From: Ustulina deusta
Taxonomy: Eukaryota > Ascomycota > Sordariomycetes > Xylariales > Xylariaceae
Direction of reading: 5' to 3'
Assembly (NCBI GenBank): GCA_023159155.1
Contig: JAJNNX010000027.1
Location: 124,001-188,000 of the forward strand
Length of the DNA stretch: 64,000 bases
The position numbers and the translations under genes were made by a program. The notes under the pieces were generated by a model. The model had not been told where the DNA came from. It searched no databases and was given only the letters and a program-made list of their open reading frames with translations. Within the stretch, counting starts at the first letter, position 1. The number at the start of each line of letters is the position of its first letter. Shown one piece after another: positions 22,568 through 36,351 of the stretch.

Positions 22568-24759
22568 CGAAACGGTTTTTTCCTTCTTTTTTTTGAGGAT
22601 ATCTCTCGTCCTTCCGATCTGGTTGCTAGCTTCGGTTGTTCGTTATCTAACCTTGAGAGACGGACAACGATAGCCCTTCGCGCCTCTTAGCAGTAATGGC
22701 GTGTTTTCCTTTACCCGTCAACTCTGTGACTTATATCTCAAATCGGTAGATGCCGCCTTTTATAGACCTTATTCGAATCGTGGGGGTCGGGGATTAAAGC
22801 ACCCCGTCGCTGATGAGTGGATAGTAAGCTTGTCAGAGTCACCCTGAGATAATTAGGTCCGGAGCGGCGTGACCATTATCAAGGGCATCTATCGAGACGA
22901 ACGACAATCGTCTTATTCCTCATGGCGGGATCCACATTGCGAATATGGCGTTTAAGATCCTTCGGGTCAAGCGTGCTCCTTCGTTCGCCAGAACCTAGAC
23001 TAATTAATAGTCGAAGAGCCATGGCAGTGAGAGATAACTGAGGACGAAGACTAATTAATACTCAAGTCAGATAGGACTTGTCAACGGCGTCCTCTGTATT
23101 TGCCGGTTTCTCGGCTGGGAATGCTTGCTAGTGCGTGCTAAATAAAGGGGGGGGGGTCGCCGACTTCATCCCAGTCCCCCAAGAACCCCCGATCACTCTT
23201 TTTCCTAATCGACTGGACCGCATCTGTTGTCGACGCAACCCACCTTAGCCTCGGGGAAAACAATGCTTGACTACTTACCGGTGTGGTATACCGATATGTC
23301 AGAACACGGAGCTAAACCTATAATGACAATTTCCACGAGGTAATCCGATAAATGTCGTTTCGCCCAACTCTACCACCTACCCGACTTACCTGTAATATGG
23401 CCAGAAATGCTAATAAAGAATGACAGACGATAATAGCATGGTCTGATATGCCGTATAGTTGGGCGTTTTGGCCGAGCTACCAACATTGCGTGATAAGCCC
23501 CTAGTTCTGGTTTCACTTCTGTATAAAGCTTCAACCTTAGGCAAGCCGTCAAGACCATATGATGTGACGATGTTCTAGAATAGCCATAGTGCACTTCGAT
23601 TTATATGTGGGTATAGAGAGAAAAGTTCTAGAATAGGACCAGCTCCGTCATGGGAGAGCGAGACGATTGGTTCTCAAAACCGGGCATAGCCCTACCTATT
23701 TACCGGTTACCCGTATTCCCTATCGCCGCCCCAAGCCGCCGATGTGACGCAACCTTTGTACGCTGGTCATCAATATTGGCGCGCACACATGCAACACACA
23801 AAAACGGTCGGTAGTTCAGGTGATCTCCTCGCGCCGAGGATGCGCAATAATACATATACTACTACTAGTATAGGTAGTATAGATGGGATGCGTTGTCCGG
23901 GGATGATGCATGCATGCATGGATGAAAGGAAAAGAACAATCCCTAAAAACGGAGCCTTCTGGAGAATTGGGGTCCTTCTTCCAATGCATGGATTCATTCT
24001 ATTCTCGGTATTTTCGTTAGTAGTGTGCCTAGGACAGACTGCCTAGACTAGATTATTATTCTTCTTGTTCGGCGAGATGCCACGCGGCAAAAGGACGGCG
24101 ACCATGGCGCACACTAAGCCCGGGCGGGGAGAAAAAGGGGGGGACGCCGCTCGGCGATCTCTCCATTGCGTGCATTATTGGATCGGCAGCCGCACAAGCC
24201 TCACTCCGCTTTACCGCGTATGGCACCCTGAAATTGCCTGCCTCCGCTCCTTCGTCTAATCTTGCTGGTTACGATGTCGGACGCGCTCCTGAAACGCCGT
24301 CATATATGCCAGGTTCCTGTGGTCGGCGATGTCTGGTAGGCTAGACAGCATCTGTGTGGTTGCTCCGGGGTAAATTTGTCGTGGCTGGTAGGCTGCAAAA
24401 TATTCTTACGAACTTGGGGAAACGATGACGATTGGCTGAAAATTTTGAGCTTTTTCGTTCTTATTGTAGAATCCCATTGGCGGGCTTCGACATTCGCGGA
24501 CCGCAATCGAGATACTCGAGCGCTGTATGTGACAACCGGGTCTTCAGCGGTATGCAGAGCACGGCAGCAGAAATACGAGAGAGATGTCGATAGTGCTCAC
24601 ATGAATGACGCGCTATCTATCCGCTAGGAGATGGTGGAATATCAACCGGACGGTGGACCAAATAGCGAGCCTATAATCCGGATTGGTATTACAAGTAGAC
24701 GGCCTGTGCAGTTTAGTGTTAATATAGAAAAGGAGCAATTACCGTATTCGGTGATTCGG
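22568..24759. other. 2.2-kb intergenic region, low-complexity patches only
   Basis: Promoter side of the sulfur transporter and upstream flank of the tRNA gene. Visible are a G-run near 23145-23155, TACTACTAC/TAGTATAG simple sequence near 23856-23880 and alternating ATGCATGC near 23907-23920. Open frames here have no family features. Confidence 0.5.
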
Positions 24760-24859
24760 GGCATGTTGCCAGAGTGGTTAATGGGTGAGACTTGAATTCC
24801 CTTTCGAATTAAGCCATCTCATGACTTCGGTCGCGTAGGTTCAAATCCTGCACATGTCG
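24760..24859 (+). tRNA. tRNA-Ser (UGA) with a short intron
   Basis: Acceptor arms GGCATGT (24760-24766) and ACATGTC (24852-24858) pair with one G-T wobble. The D-arm is CCA...TGG (24769-24784). Anticodon stem TGAGA (24786-24790) pairs with TCTCA (24817-24821). Anticodon TGA is at 24793-24795, with a purine at 37 followed by a predicted 19-nt intron at 24797-24815. A long variable arm GAC-TTCG-GTC (24823-24832) marks it as class II. The T-arm is GTAGG-TTCAAAT-CCTGC (24835-24851), and the discriminator is G24859. TTTT at 24862-24865 would end Pol III transcription. The class II arm and the UGA anticodon agree with serine. The intron sits at the standard site one base after the anticodon. Confidence 0.85.
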
Positions 24860-26225
24860 CATTTTGTCTTCTTTTTTTATTATTATCAATTTTTTATTTT
24901 AATTACGGAAGAAGTACATGAAGTACATGCAGGGTCCTTTTTTTTTTCTCAGCAGTGGCGGTGGCGGTGAGGGTGAGCCCTATAGATCAAACTAGGTATC
25001 CCCCCCCCCACTCTTGTTCTCACCTTGAGGTATGATTAAACCAGTACTGCCTGCCATATGTGTGTGATTGAAGATACCGATACGGAAGACTGCGGTTCAA
25101 AAGGCATGACTAGGATATTTACCTGTTGATTACTGCAGAAGAGGGAACATTTTGTAACAACATGTTAAGTAAAGAGAAAAAAAGAAAAGAAAAAAAAGGA
25201 TAACAGCATACATACATATTTGTTGCTACTTTGGAATTTTAGTCTTGAAAGCTTGTTTTGCGGTTCAAGACATTAATGTAGCAGTATATAAAACCTGATA
25301 TATATTATCTTTTTGTTTTATGCACATATATTAATAAAACTTATCTAAAAATGGGGACATTTATATCATAACTGATATCAGGAATATGTAAATCTTCCTC
25401 GATAAGTTGTACTTAAACATGGGTGAGAATAGAGAAGAAAAAAGGAAACAACAAAAAAGCCCGCGCCTCAACAACCACAAGAATCTTAGCCACTTGCGTC
25501 GTAGATATATGTGACGCTTGATATAGCTATAGTTAGTTCGTTAGCCTAAGATGGGAATTAAAACTACCTAAGGAACACTAAGGCATTCTTAGAACAAGAA
25601 TATATTGTTATTATTGTTGCTGTTGCTGTCCCTATTCTATTTATCGGTTAAAGGGTAGCAAAATATACTCGCCAGATATATCACCGCCGTCCGTCTCAAC
25701 ATCACACGTGGGTTAGATAAACTTTGCCAGTGGTGGGACTTTCCTAGCCGGCCTTATTCTAGCTCTCCCCAGCCACCAACTTGCTTACCGTTGCAGGTCT
25801 CTACTATGGAGGAACCAGTGTGTAGTGACAGCTCTCATCGGAAAACTAGATATCGTAGACGCGTTTTACCGCTTGTACCCGTGTACTAACTAGCGCTTGA
25901 GGAAGCAGGCAATGTATGCCCCCAAATGATCCTCCTCCTTAGAGCGAATTGTGCAAAGGTAGATATTGAGCGTAGCACGGATATCTCTATCTTCATATCT
26001 GGAGCGTATTACAAACAGACATCTAAGGCGACAGTTTATCGTCTCGCGAGGGGGGGCAAAAACCAGTTCTCCTGGAAAGGTCACATCCCCAAATAGGAGA
26101 GTTCTTTTTTCGCTCTCTAGACGTAGCATGTATCTCTAGACGTACCATGTAATATCGCAAACCCATAGAAAGAGATCTACCTACTCCCGCCAATGCTCAT
26201 TCTGCAAACAAACCCCGCCGATCTA
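24860..26225. other. AT-rich, low-complexity intergenic region
   Basis: From about 24870 to 25700 the sequence is AT-rich with A- and T-runs and a C-run near 25001. It does not reach the extreme composition of the window end. A minus-strand open frame of 79 codons at 25890-26129 has no recognisable features. No gene is called. Confidence 0.5.
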
Positions 26226-27497
26226 CTACAGCTTGGCGCTCTCCTTCTCATCAGGCGCAATCTCGATAATCAGCTTCCCGAACTGTCTCCCCTCGCGGAT
26301 CTCCTCGTACAGCGCCTCGATCTCCGGCATGTTATCCAGGCCCTTGACGACGCGGCTCACGACGGGCCGGATCCGGTGCTTCCGCACGAACGCCACCATG
26401 TCGGCGAACTCCTTGCGCGACCCCATGGTCGACCCGCGGAGCTCGATGTTCTTCATCACGGCCGGCATGAGCCAGTCCATCTTGGGCGCGACCGTCATCC
26501 CGTACGTCGAGACGACGCCGCCGTGCTTGAGGAGCCGCACCACGCGCGCCATGATGTCGCCCCCGGCGCCGTCCACCACGGCGTCGAGATACGGCCGGGA
26601 CTTCGGCAGCAGCGCCGCCAGCTGCTTCTGCCAGTCCGCCTCGCGGTACGACACGCCGCCCTTGGCGCCGAGCTCGCGCGCGCGCTCGAGCTTCGCCGCC
26701 GACCCCGACGTCACGTACGCGTTGCACCCCAGCGCGACGGCGAACTGCAGCGCCGCGAGCGCCACGCCGCCCCCGATGCCCGTGACGAGGATGTTGCGGC
26801 CGGGCAGCGCGTTGCCGCTCTTGGTCACGAGCGCGCGCCACGCCGTCAGCCCCACGAGCGGGAGCGCCGCCGCCTCCGCCGTCGACAGGTAGTCGGGCGC
26901 GAGCTCGACCTCGGCCTCGGGCACCACGACGTAGTCCTGCGCCGCGCCGCAGTCCGTGCCCGTGTGGGCGCCCGTCGTGCAGAAGGTGCCCTCGGGGCCC
27001 TCGGGGTCCGAGTCCCAGCCGCGCGACGGCGTCAGCATCACCCGCCTGCCGACGAGGGAGGACGCCCCAGCCTTGGTGTCGGGGCCCGCGGCTTCCACGA
27101 CCCCGCACCCGTCCGCCAGCAGCGGGTGCTCGAATGAAATCCCCGGATACAGGTGCTGCCGCTGGAAGTGGTCCCGGTGGTTCAGCGCGGCGGCATGGAG
27201 GCGGATGAGCAGCTCGCCCGGCCCGGCCACGGGTTTGGGGTTATGGTTGAGTTGGAGGCTGGATATGGCGGTGGTGAGTATACAGACACATAAATATATA
27301 TAAGTTATACCTTGAATGTAATAACGTAAAACCCTCTCCCCCGTGAAATTGAAATTCATGGGCTAAGAGGTGTCTCAGACCGGGGAGGGACGCAAAATCC
27401 TTGAAATGCGTTGAAGCGTAAACAAAAGATTCACGTACGGATAGTATACTTCGCCCGGCTTGCCGTCGATTTTCTTGAGTGTTAGAGACCGAGACAT
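26226..27497 (-). CDS. MDR-superfamily zinc-type alcohol dehydrogenase-like / quinone reductase
   Basis: Two exons, 27439-27497 and 26226-27258, coding 363 aa; the 180-bp intron has GTACGT and TCCAG borders. Exon 1 supplies MSRSLTLKKIDGKPGEVYYP. The GroES-like half follows: GPGELLIRLHAAALNHRD, then LLADGCGVVEAAGPD. The Rossmann half begins near residue 180 with the dinucleotide-binding NILVTGIGGGVALAALQFA, then DAVVDGAGGDIMARVV. No full set of catalytic-zinc ligands or structural-zinc cysteine cluster is seen, which suggests a zinc-independent, NADPH-dependent reductase of the quinone-reductase type. The substrate is unknown. Third codon positions are strongly GC-rich compared with the flanks, so long antisense frames (one of 314 codons) appear here and are artefacts. 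No secretion signal is present. Confidence 0.82.
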
Positions 27498-28436
27498 AGT
27501 GATGGGCTGGCGATGCACAAGCTACTCATAGATTCAACTCGACTCGCTTAAGATTACAAAATAGGTTCTTAAGTCTAATTAGTGAGCTGTCCAGACAATG
27601 ATGACGATGATGTTGATGATGGTGGTGTATTTGATACTCCAGGAGGGGAGGAAAAGGAGCACGGCACAGTGCACAGAGGCTCATATATGGTCCGACTTAC
27701 TAATTTGTGGTTCCCCGCGTCCGGGGAAGCTTCCACGTCTGTCTCTGTCCCATGAATATGTCCCTGTCAGCCCCCACACAAAGTACCGAATTAAACCTCG
27801 GCTTGCCGACCACGGAGACTGCATCGGACACCGCACCGTGCCCCGTGATTGAACATGTATAGACATGGTTAGGTGTGGCGTATTGGTAGTTTTGAGGTCG
27901 AATTACTCGTCACACTATCGATTCGTAAGTCTGCTTATTTTCAATCAAGAGGCCCGGAGAGACGGGAAGTTAACCTCACAAGGCATGGAGAGGCGTCATC
28001 GAAATGTTTACGGATACGAAGTAGGGAAAAAGGCTCTTCCACAAGTTCGATTGTGTAAACGGCCGGACAAAGCAGTCTCGACTGTCATGTTGGTGGGCTT
28101 TTCTCAAGGCCAACAACTCGAGTGTCGATGTTGTTCTATAGTACAGGGGACACCAATTGCCTAATTCAATCTCTGCAACTGGGGCGGCTTGCTGTACTCC
28201 CGACGGAGTCTTAGACATCGGAAAGCCCGCTAGGAGCTTCGCAAGCGGCTTCTTTTTTTGATCCTAGCCCTGTTGCCTTGCTTCCTAGCGAACCCAGATT
28301 CTATCCCTTACAAAGGCCATTAGAATGGTTCCTGCCTCACCCGAACGCCGACCCCGTGCCCCGTCATTATGTGGCTATTGTCGAACCTAGGTCGTTATGA
28401 CATGCATGTAAAGGTACCTGAGAATGTGCCGACTAT
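27498..28436. other. Intergenic, with a GAT/ATG microsatellite
   Basis: Upstream of the MDR gene and downstream of PSY2. Contains a trinucleotide-type repeat at 27598-27628 (GATGATG/GGTGGTG). Nothing else is recognised. Confidence 0.5.
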
Positions 28437-31301
28437 TCAGTCACCCCCTCCTAGATCCCCGGTCTTTGCAGTAGAAGATAGACTAATGGCAATCTTCTTC
28501 GGGCCCCCTCCAGAGTCCCGGACGCCGACTAGCGCCCTCTTCTTTCGTGCCAAGTTTGGAGTACTAGCTGACGCATTGGACCCTGCTGATGTACTGTTTC
28601 GACGTTTGTGCTGCACCATTTTACTAAGATCATCTTCTTCGTCCTCTTCACGGCGGCGTTTCTCGGATACTCGTTCAGGTGGCGGCACAGCCATCATTGG
28701 GTTTTCATCTGCTTTCCGGGCCCTCTCTTCTGGTTTCTCCTCATCGCCTGAGATTGCCCCCGCCTCGATGTTTTCGTCCAACTCTTCATCTGAAGCATAA
28801 TCAACTAAGAGTTTGGCACTTGGTGATTCGCCATTCGTGGACAACGCACGATCGCCAGGCTTCACTTGTAGGTCCTCTTCATCATCTGAAGTGTTCCAGT
28901 ATTCCTCCTGGGCTTCATCCATCGTCAGGTGCTCCATGGCGTTTCTGTGTGGAGGCGGCCGGTTGCGCCTATGGTCACGAGAAGCATCCTCCTCACGCTC
29001 TATAAAGTAATCCATCTCGGCCGTAAATCCTGATGTTTGATCGTATCGAATGATCATCGTCCTGAAAAGCTCCATGTACGACAGACCCTGCAACTTTTCT
29101 CGATAATTCTCCACCATGTGCTTCACAAGTTCTTTGATGGTTTCTTTCTTAATATGCTCAAAGAGCTCTAGGCATGCAGAACTTATCAAATTATCACGTG
29201 GCATGGTCTTGATGAGCAGGTCGAGTACCGGTTCGAGGACCCTTTTCTCTGCCAAATGCTTGATATAAAACTCGTCCTGTGAGCCAACCAGTTGGCGAAG
29301 GAAGCGAACGGCAACTATACGCAATTAATAAATCACCGTAACAGATACAAAATGAACGGACTAACCAAGTTTCAAAAACTTCTCCGGCGACTGCAATAAC
29401 TGAGTGATACGCGGAACGATATTGTTGGTCAAGACGAAAAACTTGCTACGATGCTGATGCTGTCGGATGAAGAAACATAAGATCTCAACTAGATAGGTGA
29501 AGGCGGACGCTTCAACATTGGTGAATTCCATGGTGGTGCGGTCTTGCAAAGCGATGAGAGGCTGGAAAAGCTTGACGGCTGATTTTTCATAGAAAAGGGT
29601 GAGGAATTGGTCCTGTTGGGGATCAGGGCCTGGGGGTAACCTGGCCCGGGCCGCATACTCCCCGTTGGCCTTTGCAAAAGCTTCGGCCTGTATCGGGGGT
29701 CCCTGATCAAGAAGTATCTTCAAAGTATCCGAAATCTGCGATTTGACACCCAAATCGGTCTCGACAAGTAAGAGGTCGATGAGTGTGTCGGTTAATGGAG
29801 GTTGTTTTTCGTGTATTTGACGATATATTGTTTGGCGAATCATCTGAGGATCGTGGTCGATCATGGACACAAGAATGTCCGTTGCGCCAACGCGAACCGC
29901 CACGTCATTGTGTTTGAGGCCAAAATGGATGACATGGAGAAGGCCGTGAGCAATGAAGTTGTTGTAAAGCGTCTGTCGAGCTGGCGGTTGAAGATTCTTT
30001 GCGATGGCGCAGCACTGTTGAATAAACAGGACAGCCTCCTTTTTACGCGTCAAGTCTTGGCTAGATTTGAAGATATTGAACAGCTCGCCTAGAAAAGGTG
30101 AGTTGGCCTGTACATGCGTTACTATATCCACCTGATTGAAGAAAATTAGCGAATTTAGCACCGAGAAGGTGTTATCATCCAAGATGCGGGCAAGCACAAC
30201 ATCCTTCAAGTATTGGAGCCGATAGGTCTGATGAATCTTTTTGAGGATTTCGGTATCCTCAATGCGGATAACCTCCCGAAATCTACCTTCCCCTTGTAAC
30301 CATTGGCGGTGATTGGCCTTGTGGCTGGGAAAGTCTGGGTCGTATTCCAAGGCACCGACAACACCAATCACACACGCGTCTGATACGGCATGTTCTATAA
30401 TGGCTGTATCGTTGAGGAGAATGATAACCTTCATGATATTACAGAGGCGGTGCAAATCGGCGAGACTTTCAAGATCCTCAGCGTCGGATACAATGGGTAT
30501 GAGTTTGTGGATGTAATTTTCCGCGATGACATATTTGGTCAGGGCATCTCGGCTGCTAACCGAACTACTCATCATGCGCATCTGTGCCTCGATATCGGCG
30601 AGGTTGGCCATGGAGACCTCCGGAAGATTGATCGGATTGGCCATGTCCATGGCAAGATCGTCTGACAGGCTATCATCTGTAAAGACATTAACTTTCGGTT
30701 TAGCGGAAGAACTATATGCGATGGCGCGCACCTTGGTTATTTGAAGGATTGTATTGTTGTTGTATACTATTAATGAATTTCCTGAGGTACTTGTCAGCTG
30801 TTGCTATTCCACAGTCGCGATTAAGAACAAATACTCACCAGATCATAGCGCAACCTTCAGCCTCCTGAAAGCTGAGTGCCATGTCGACGCCGTTGGTAGG
30901 TTCCGTCCAAACGATGAGGGTTTCTACGGTAGCTTCAAATCAGCCCACTAGTTGAGGGGGTCCATGATGTGCAATTGGTAGCAAACCTTGCTGTTTGTGA
31001 AACCCATCCTCCTTACAAATCCGAGTTTTGAGGAGAGTGCGTTCAGGGTGGTCTTCCGACTCAACAATCACTTGTGCATCTCGCTGATGGCCATCCTCAG
31101 ACTGCGCAAACAATAAAGTTGGTCAGTACTGGGGAATAGAGGATGCGACGCGACAGGCGAAAAGGGTGCGACAAGGCTTACAGTATTGAAGGTGGCTGTA
31201 CAGAAGCCGGTGCCGCGATCAAACCAGTCATTGTTGCGAAGCTCGTAGACCTTAACTCGTCTCCGATCCGTCGACGGATGAGGCACAGGCTGTGCCGCCA
31301 T
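28437..31301 (-). CDS. PSY2: Serine/threonine phosphatase 4 regulatory subunit 3
   Basis: Six exons, 31182-31301, 30987-31101, 30839-30923, 30732-30781, 29366-30676 and 28437-29314, coding 852 aa. Introns are 80, 63, 57, 55 and 51 bp, all GT-AG, and every junction keeps frame. Residues about 14-123 form the EVH1/RanBP-like domain: RVKVYELRNNDWFDRGTGFC, then TLIVWTEPTNGVDMALSFQE, then the WKFINSIQQQ helix. The SMK-1 domain and armadillo-like helices follow (AENYIHKLIPI, LEYDPDFPSHKANHRQWL, FHKANH-type core, IRFLRQLVGSQDEFY-type segment after the last intron). The C-terminal 200 residues are acidic and disordered. Family members (yeast Psy2, SMEK, Falafel) target PP4 to substrates in DNA-damage and checkpoint recovery; the function here is inferred. 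The start at 31301 is preferred over an upstream in-frame methionine because conserved sequence begins soon after it. Confidence 0.9.
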
Positions 31302-34300
31302 CGTCAACGGGTATTCGGAGTCCACCTCAGTCCCAAGACGATTGTAGTGCAGAAGCTCGGGCGCGAGATCCAGGTGCTGCTGAAGCGAGAGCTCAGTATC
31401 AGAGTGACTAAGGAGAGTGAGGGCCGCCACGTTTCCTCAAAGTCGGCGCGCTATTCGGCCGGGCGCGCGCACACGACAACGAACAGTGCGACAGCACGGG
31501 TGTGGGTTGAGTATTGACCGGTCGGAGGGCGAGGCCAAAGAGGCAAAAGGAGGGGCGTGCGCCGCGACAATGACGCGACAGCAGGATCGGACAGCAGGGC
31601 CGGGACAGGATGGATCACGCAGACCAGACAGAGCCGAGTTGTGCGCTGCACGAGGTCGATGTGCGTCGTGTTGTATTGCGGCCGGAAGGCAATCCTCTCA
31701 ATTACGGACCGGTGCTCGGTAGGTCATTTGAGGTAGGATAACGTTGCGGCAGGACACGGGAGACAGCAGACGGGGGGCATGTGGCTCGTGGCTCGTGGGA
31801 AGGCTGATGGTGCGGCGGATGGTGGATGATGGTGGATGTGAGGTGAGAGAGGGAGCGAGGCGAAAAGCCCCGACAAGGTCGATCAGGTTGCGATGAACCT
31901 TAGGCAGGTACCTGAGCGAGGTATAGGCCTCTAGACACTAAACAGACAGCCGGGCGCCGGGCGCTTGGCCCGTGCTGGGTCCGTGCTATGATGGGCCTGA
32001 CAGTGATTTAGCAGTGACAGGCATTGCAGGGTCCACCGTCTGGCACTTGTCCTTACCGCTAAGTCACTAACCGCGCTACTAGATTGGATTCGGTCTAGGT
32101 GTTACCTAATCCCTGGGAGAGCGGATTAAGGGAGCCGCGGAAGTTCGATTTGTGGCAAAGTGACGTACCTACCTTACTTCCTCGCACACTCGGTACCGAT
32201 GTAGGTACCTACCTACCTGACCTGGAGGTACATATAGAGTATCGGTATGTGCACAACCTTGAAATATCATACATATAACAAAAACGGCAAAAACACGGCA
32301 ATCGGATGTTTCAGTTGCAGAGAAACACGCAAACTTCCAAGAGGGAACAAGAATATTCAAGTAACACAGGAAACCCGGTGCACCCCGAGTGTTCTGACAA
32401 CTGGTGACCACGTACTTAGGTAACATGTATGTACCATGCAATGGTGAGATAAGGATGATGAGATACCGGTAACAGCCGATCAGACGCCACCCGCCACCTA
32501 GGTAGAAACAGTTGGTATGCGTGAAACAATCGACGCACGGACCACATTTGGTTGAACCATTTTAGATATGGTTTCCAAAAAACAGCATGATACCCACTTT
32601 TGATGGTACTGTCCCTACGTACCTGGTCAAAAAAGAAAAAAACAGTTGGTAGCCGCATCCTATCGTCTATTTTTGTTGCGGGTCCTAGGTATTTTGGCGG
32701 CAGGTACCTGTCAACTTTAACATCCATGTTGCCAATTAAACTTGCTGGCTACAGTAGGTACTTATTTACATCGAATACATACGCCCGCTTCTTGCTTGGT
32801 GGGAGTGGCAGCGGCAAGCTTCCCATCTAGCGCAAGATTACACTAGATACCTAGATACCTACACAGCCGCTGCGTGTTCCCGAAGATCTTAGCGTCGGTA
32901 ATGCACATCATCCTAATCATCCTAGCCCTGGCACGTGCCCTACACTTATTACATGATGTTTCATATGTAGTTTTTATGAATTTGAAAAGCTTAACTCGAT
33001 AATGGATAGATGATGTTTGTGGGATGTGTTTGTTAGGAAGAATCAGCACTTCTCATGAGCTTCTACAAACGTCAACCTCAGGTCTTTCCCAGATATTCTG
33101 TTCATCTTCTGATAAATTCCCCTCCCTTTTTTTTCTTACCAGTATCCCTCCAGCTAGAGCAGACAAATGAGGACTTATCTCAGTGTCTAGCGCTCCAGGA
33201 CACGAAATCTAGTGAGAAATATAAGGTGTTAGCAAGATCACACTCGGATATTCATTATATGTATATAGTTATAAATAATTGCGGACCAACTCTGGTACCT
33301 CGTTGAAAAGACGGTTTTACGATCAGCCAGGATGCTTTTAGTTTCATGCTGCCGAGTCTCACTTTAAGACGAAATCGCCAAAAATACAGCTCCGGGTCTC
33401 AAAAGGGACAGACAGGGCTAAGGTTTCAGGTCTTGCCTTTTTAGTTCCAATACGTACTTTTAACTTTTGCAAATTAGCTAAAGGCTAACCCCCGCAACAG
33501 AGCTGTTTCTAGCTCTTTAAATCGCCGTTAACCGTCTTCGCAACAAAATCTAGCTCTCTTCGGTTTCCAGGTTCAGTTCATGGACTGCTGAGGTTGGTGT
33601 AGAGACTGGCTAATAAACAAACTACGACCTGTGAATACGAGCTTGATTGAGACTGCCTAAGTCGGCTGTCTAACTAGAGACATCTATGGACAGCAAATGT
33701 CACGTGTTTTATTGTTAAAAACGAGGCATTAAGCAGTCAATAATTCCGGGCTATTGCTGGAAGCCAATCTACACTAGTGCCAACTCAATTTCAACGCTTC
33801 ATTCGGCGCTGACCTGTACAACTTTAGTTGTCGTGGTATAACGTCCAATTTGGACATGGCAGATGCCACAAGCTAGGACAGACAAGTTCCAGCTATGTAA
33901 ACACGATAGGATTAGTTGTTTACCTACTCGAAAGAATATCATACTAGCATTAGAACATCGGGTTAGTTGCTGTAGCTGGAGGGGTGTTGGTGGGTCAGAT
34001 GGATCGAAGCTTCTTGGGAAGGCTGGAGCTCGAATCAGCACAGGCGTCTAGAGTATCAGTGTTGGGACACTATTAGTTCTAAACCCCAAAAACGATGAGC
34101 TGACTCTAGTATTTTTGATGACCGTAGCCCTATGGTAAAGGTTCAAGAGACCCTCTTTCACGATTCACCACGGTTAAGCGAGTGGCAGGCCTATCTCTAT
34201 TGACATGCTATCCATGGCTCACCTGTTCGAGTTCGTGACAATGATGCCTAGCCATAGCAGGCAAATCAAACAGCTTGCCACAAGCTTGTACAGGCTCAAG

Positions 34301-35904
34301 TATTATAGCCTAGTGAATTTTAGTTGTTATCTCTACAGAGCGCTCACCAACATGTGAGGTGATGAGATTCGAAATAGTGCTAGCTGTGTTCCTTTGAGCT
34401 ATAGTTATAGGACGCATCTATGGGGGAGCATAAAACACGATAAATATTGGCAAGCGAGAATAATTTTAAGCTAAGAAAGTTATCTTGATGCCCGAGAAAG
34501 CAGAGGAAGAGGAACCAGCGCCTGGGTGAGACACCTTGTGTGTATTGATGAGTGGTGTTTCTGCACGTCTGAGAGATGATTAAGCTGGGTAATGCTAGTG
34601 ACACTGACTCAATGTATTGATAAATGTGCTTCGATGGACTGAAAATAGTTAAAATCTTCTAAGTATCCGTAGATGGAAGATTGTATATCCTGTCTCATAG
34701 TTTAGTACAACAGAAAAAGCCTAAGCTAGCCGTCAAGGCAACGTGTGTGTACGTCTGTTGTGGGGTTGCATGGTGAGGGTATAACAGCTTTAATTTCAGG
34801 AAGTAGTGAGTTGAGTATCTTGTGAGTTGTCATAGGCATGGTATTACGTATTCCCACTACCACAGTTGGGCAGTCGTAGTGCGTGATAATGCATGCCGTT
34901 CCTGGAAGGACTGACGTACTTCATATCTCGCCAAGTATTTCTGGACTGCAGTGTGATACATTCATCTCTGTTGACCATATCAGGTATCCCGACAGAACAT
35001 CACTCGGCGATTATTCACACAACACACTGCAAGAAGGGAATGAAGCCGAGGCAGGTGAGTATATTGACCTGTAATCCGGCTGGCTGTCATGCAACCGGGT
35101 TGGGAACGGTATCTGTATCGGGATGGCCGCTTGGCTCATCCAAGATTTTCCAACTCCTGGTTTAGTGGAAGTTGAGTTGTATCGTAAGAAGGGGCGACTG
35201 ATAACGATATATTAGAAGATGTTGCAGCTCTCGTCCACGTCATGCACGCCAACCAGTCAATTAAGATTCGTCGCAAACTATTCGACTGTTGCATGAGATG
35301 AGATGAGAAATGATCGGATCTCTCTCTTAATTGCTGGACCTGCAGCCCTGGAAGCTCTAATTATCCTAGCTCCCTCGTTGGGCAACGGAGAGGTTTACTG
35401 GGCGTTGAAGAGCCCGGCTGCAGGTGTGGCCCTTCTCATACCGTCATACTGACATGATCCTCTTCGCACTTCTTCTCTACAGGCTCATATCAGTCACAAA
35501 GAAACACACCCCGGTTTGCATGCAAGACTACTGCATATTCGGGGCAACTGGAAGGTATGTAGGCATGCTTGTTCCGCTTGTAGCATAGCAGCCGCCGAAG
35601 TAAAATCCGCGAACGTTGCGCAGATCGTGTGGGTTCGCACGTGATGGATACTACCGAACGGTTGTGTACGGTCAACGATGGTCAAAGATAGGTAAGTGAC
35701 TAATAAGGTATCATCGCATTACCGTATTACGTTCGCAGGAGAGAAAAAGTGGACAATCGACACATACGCATACAGTACTATCTATTGTTGTCCTCTTAAC
35801 AGCTCCTACAGCTGGTTCATCCACGCCCGGTGTGGAGACTTATGGCGAGAAGCGAGCTGAACTTCTGGTAGATAGAAAGGAGCTATCTAGCGAATACCAA
35901 TAGC

Positions 35905-35970
35905 GTTGTCAGGAATCGAACCCAACTCACTGCCTAATGGAGATAGCGACATATGCCTACTCAGCAGCTA
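35905..35970 (-). other. tRNA-like relic with an intact B-box
   Basis: On the minus strand GGTTCGATTCC (35912-35922 read in reverse) is a perfect Pol III B-box. It sits in a possible T-arm TTGGG/CCTGA, about 45 nt after an imperfect A-box-like TAGCTGCTGAGTAGG. The acceptor arms do not pair, so it is not a functional tRNA. It could be a decayed tRNA or the head of a tRNA-derived SINE. Confidence 0.35.
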
Positions 35971-36351
35971 GTTCGTGTGTTGGTCTGGGCACCCTGCGAC
36001 TATTAGTGGGTTTAGCGGACGCCTACTGTCTGTTATCAACGGCGAAGGAGCCTGGTTGAAGTTTAAAAAAAGCCTATTTAAGGCCTTAACTTCCGGCTTG
36101 GTCGACTAGGCAGACCCGTGGATCTGGATCCGGCATCGATAACGCTCTGGGTGCTGGTTCTAGGCCAACCGGAACCCTGTCGAGGCGGGATTACATATGA
36201 GTGTATGCTATAGCTCATGTATTAGTATGTAGGTTACCAGGTAGACAGTGTTAGAGCCAATGGGCATTTGCATCGGTGAACTTATGCAAACCTACACCGC
36301 GACTCTGACATGCAGCGCAGATAGCAAGGTCCAACCCTAACTAAATGGTGG

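Noticed and set aside
26193..27137. Plus-strand open frame of 314 codons across the MDR gene
   Set aside because: It is antisense to a well-supported oxidoreductase and has Arg/His/Pro-rich composition typical of a GC-rich third-position shadow.
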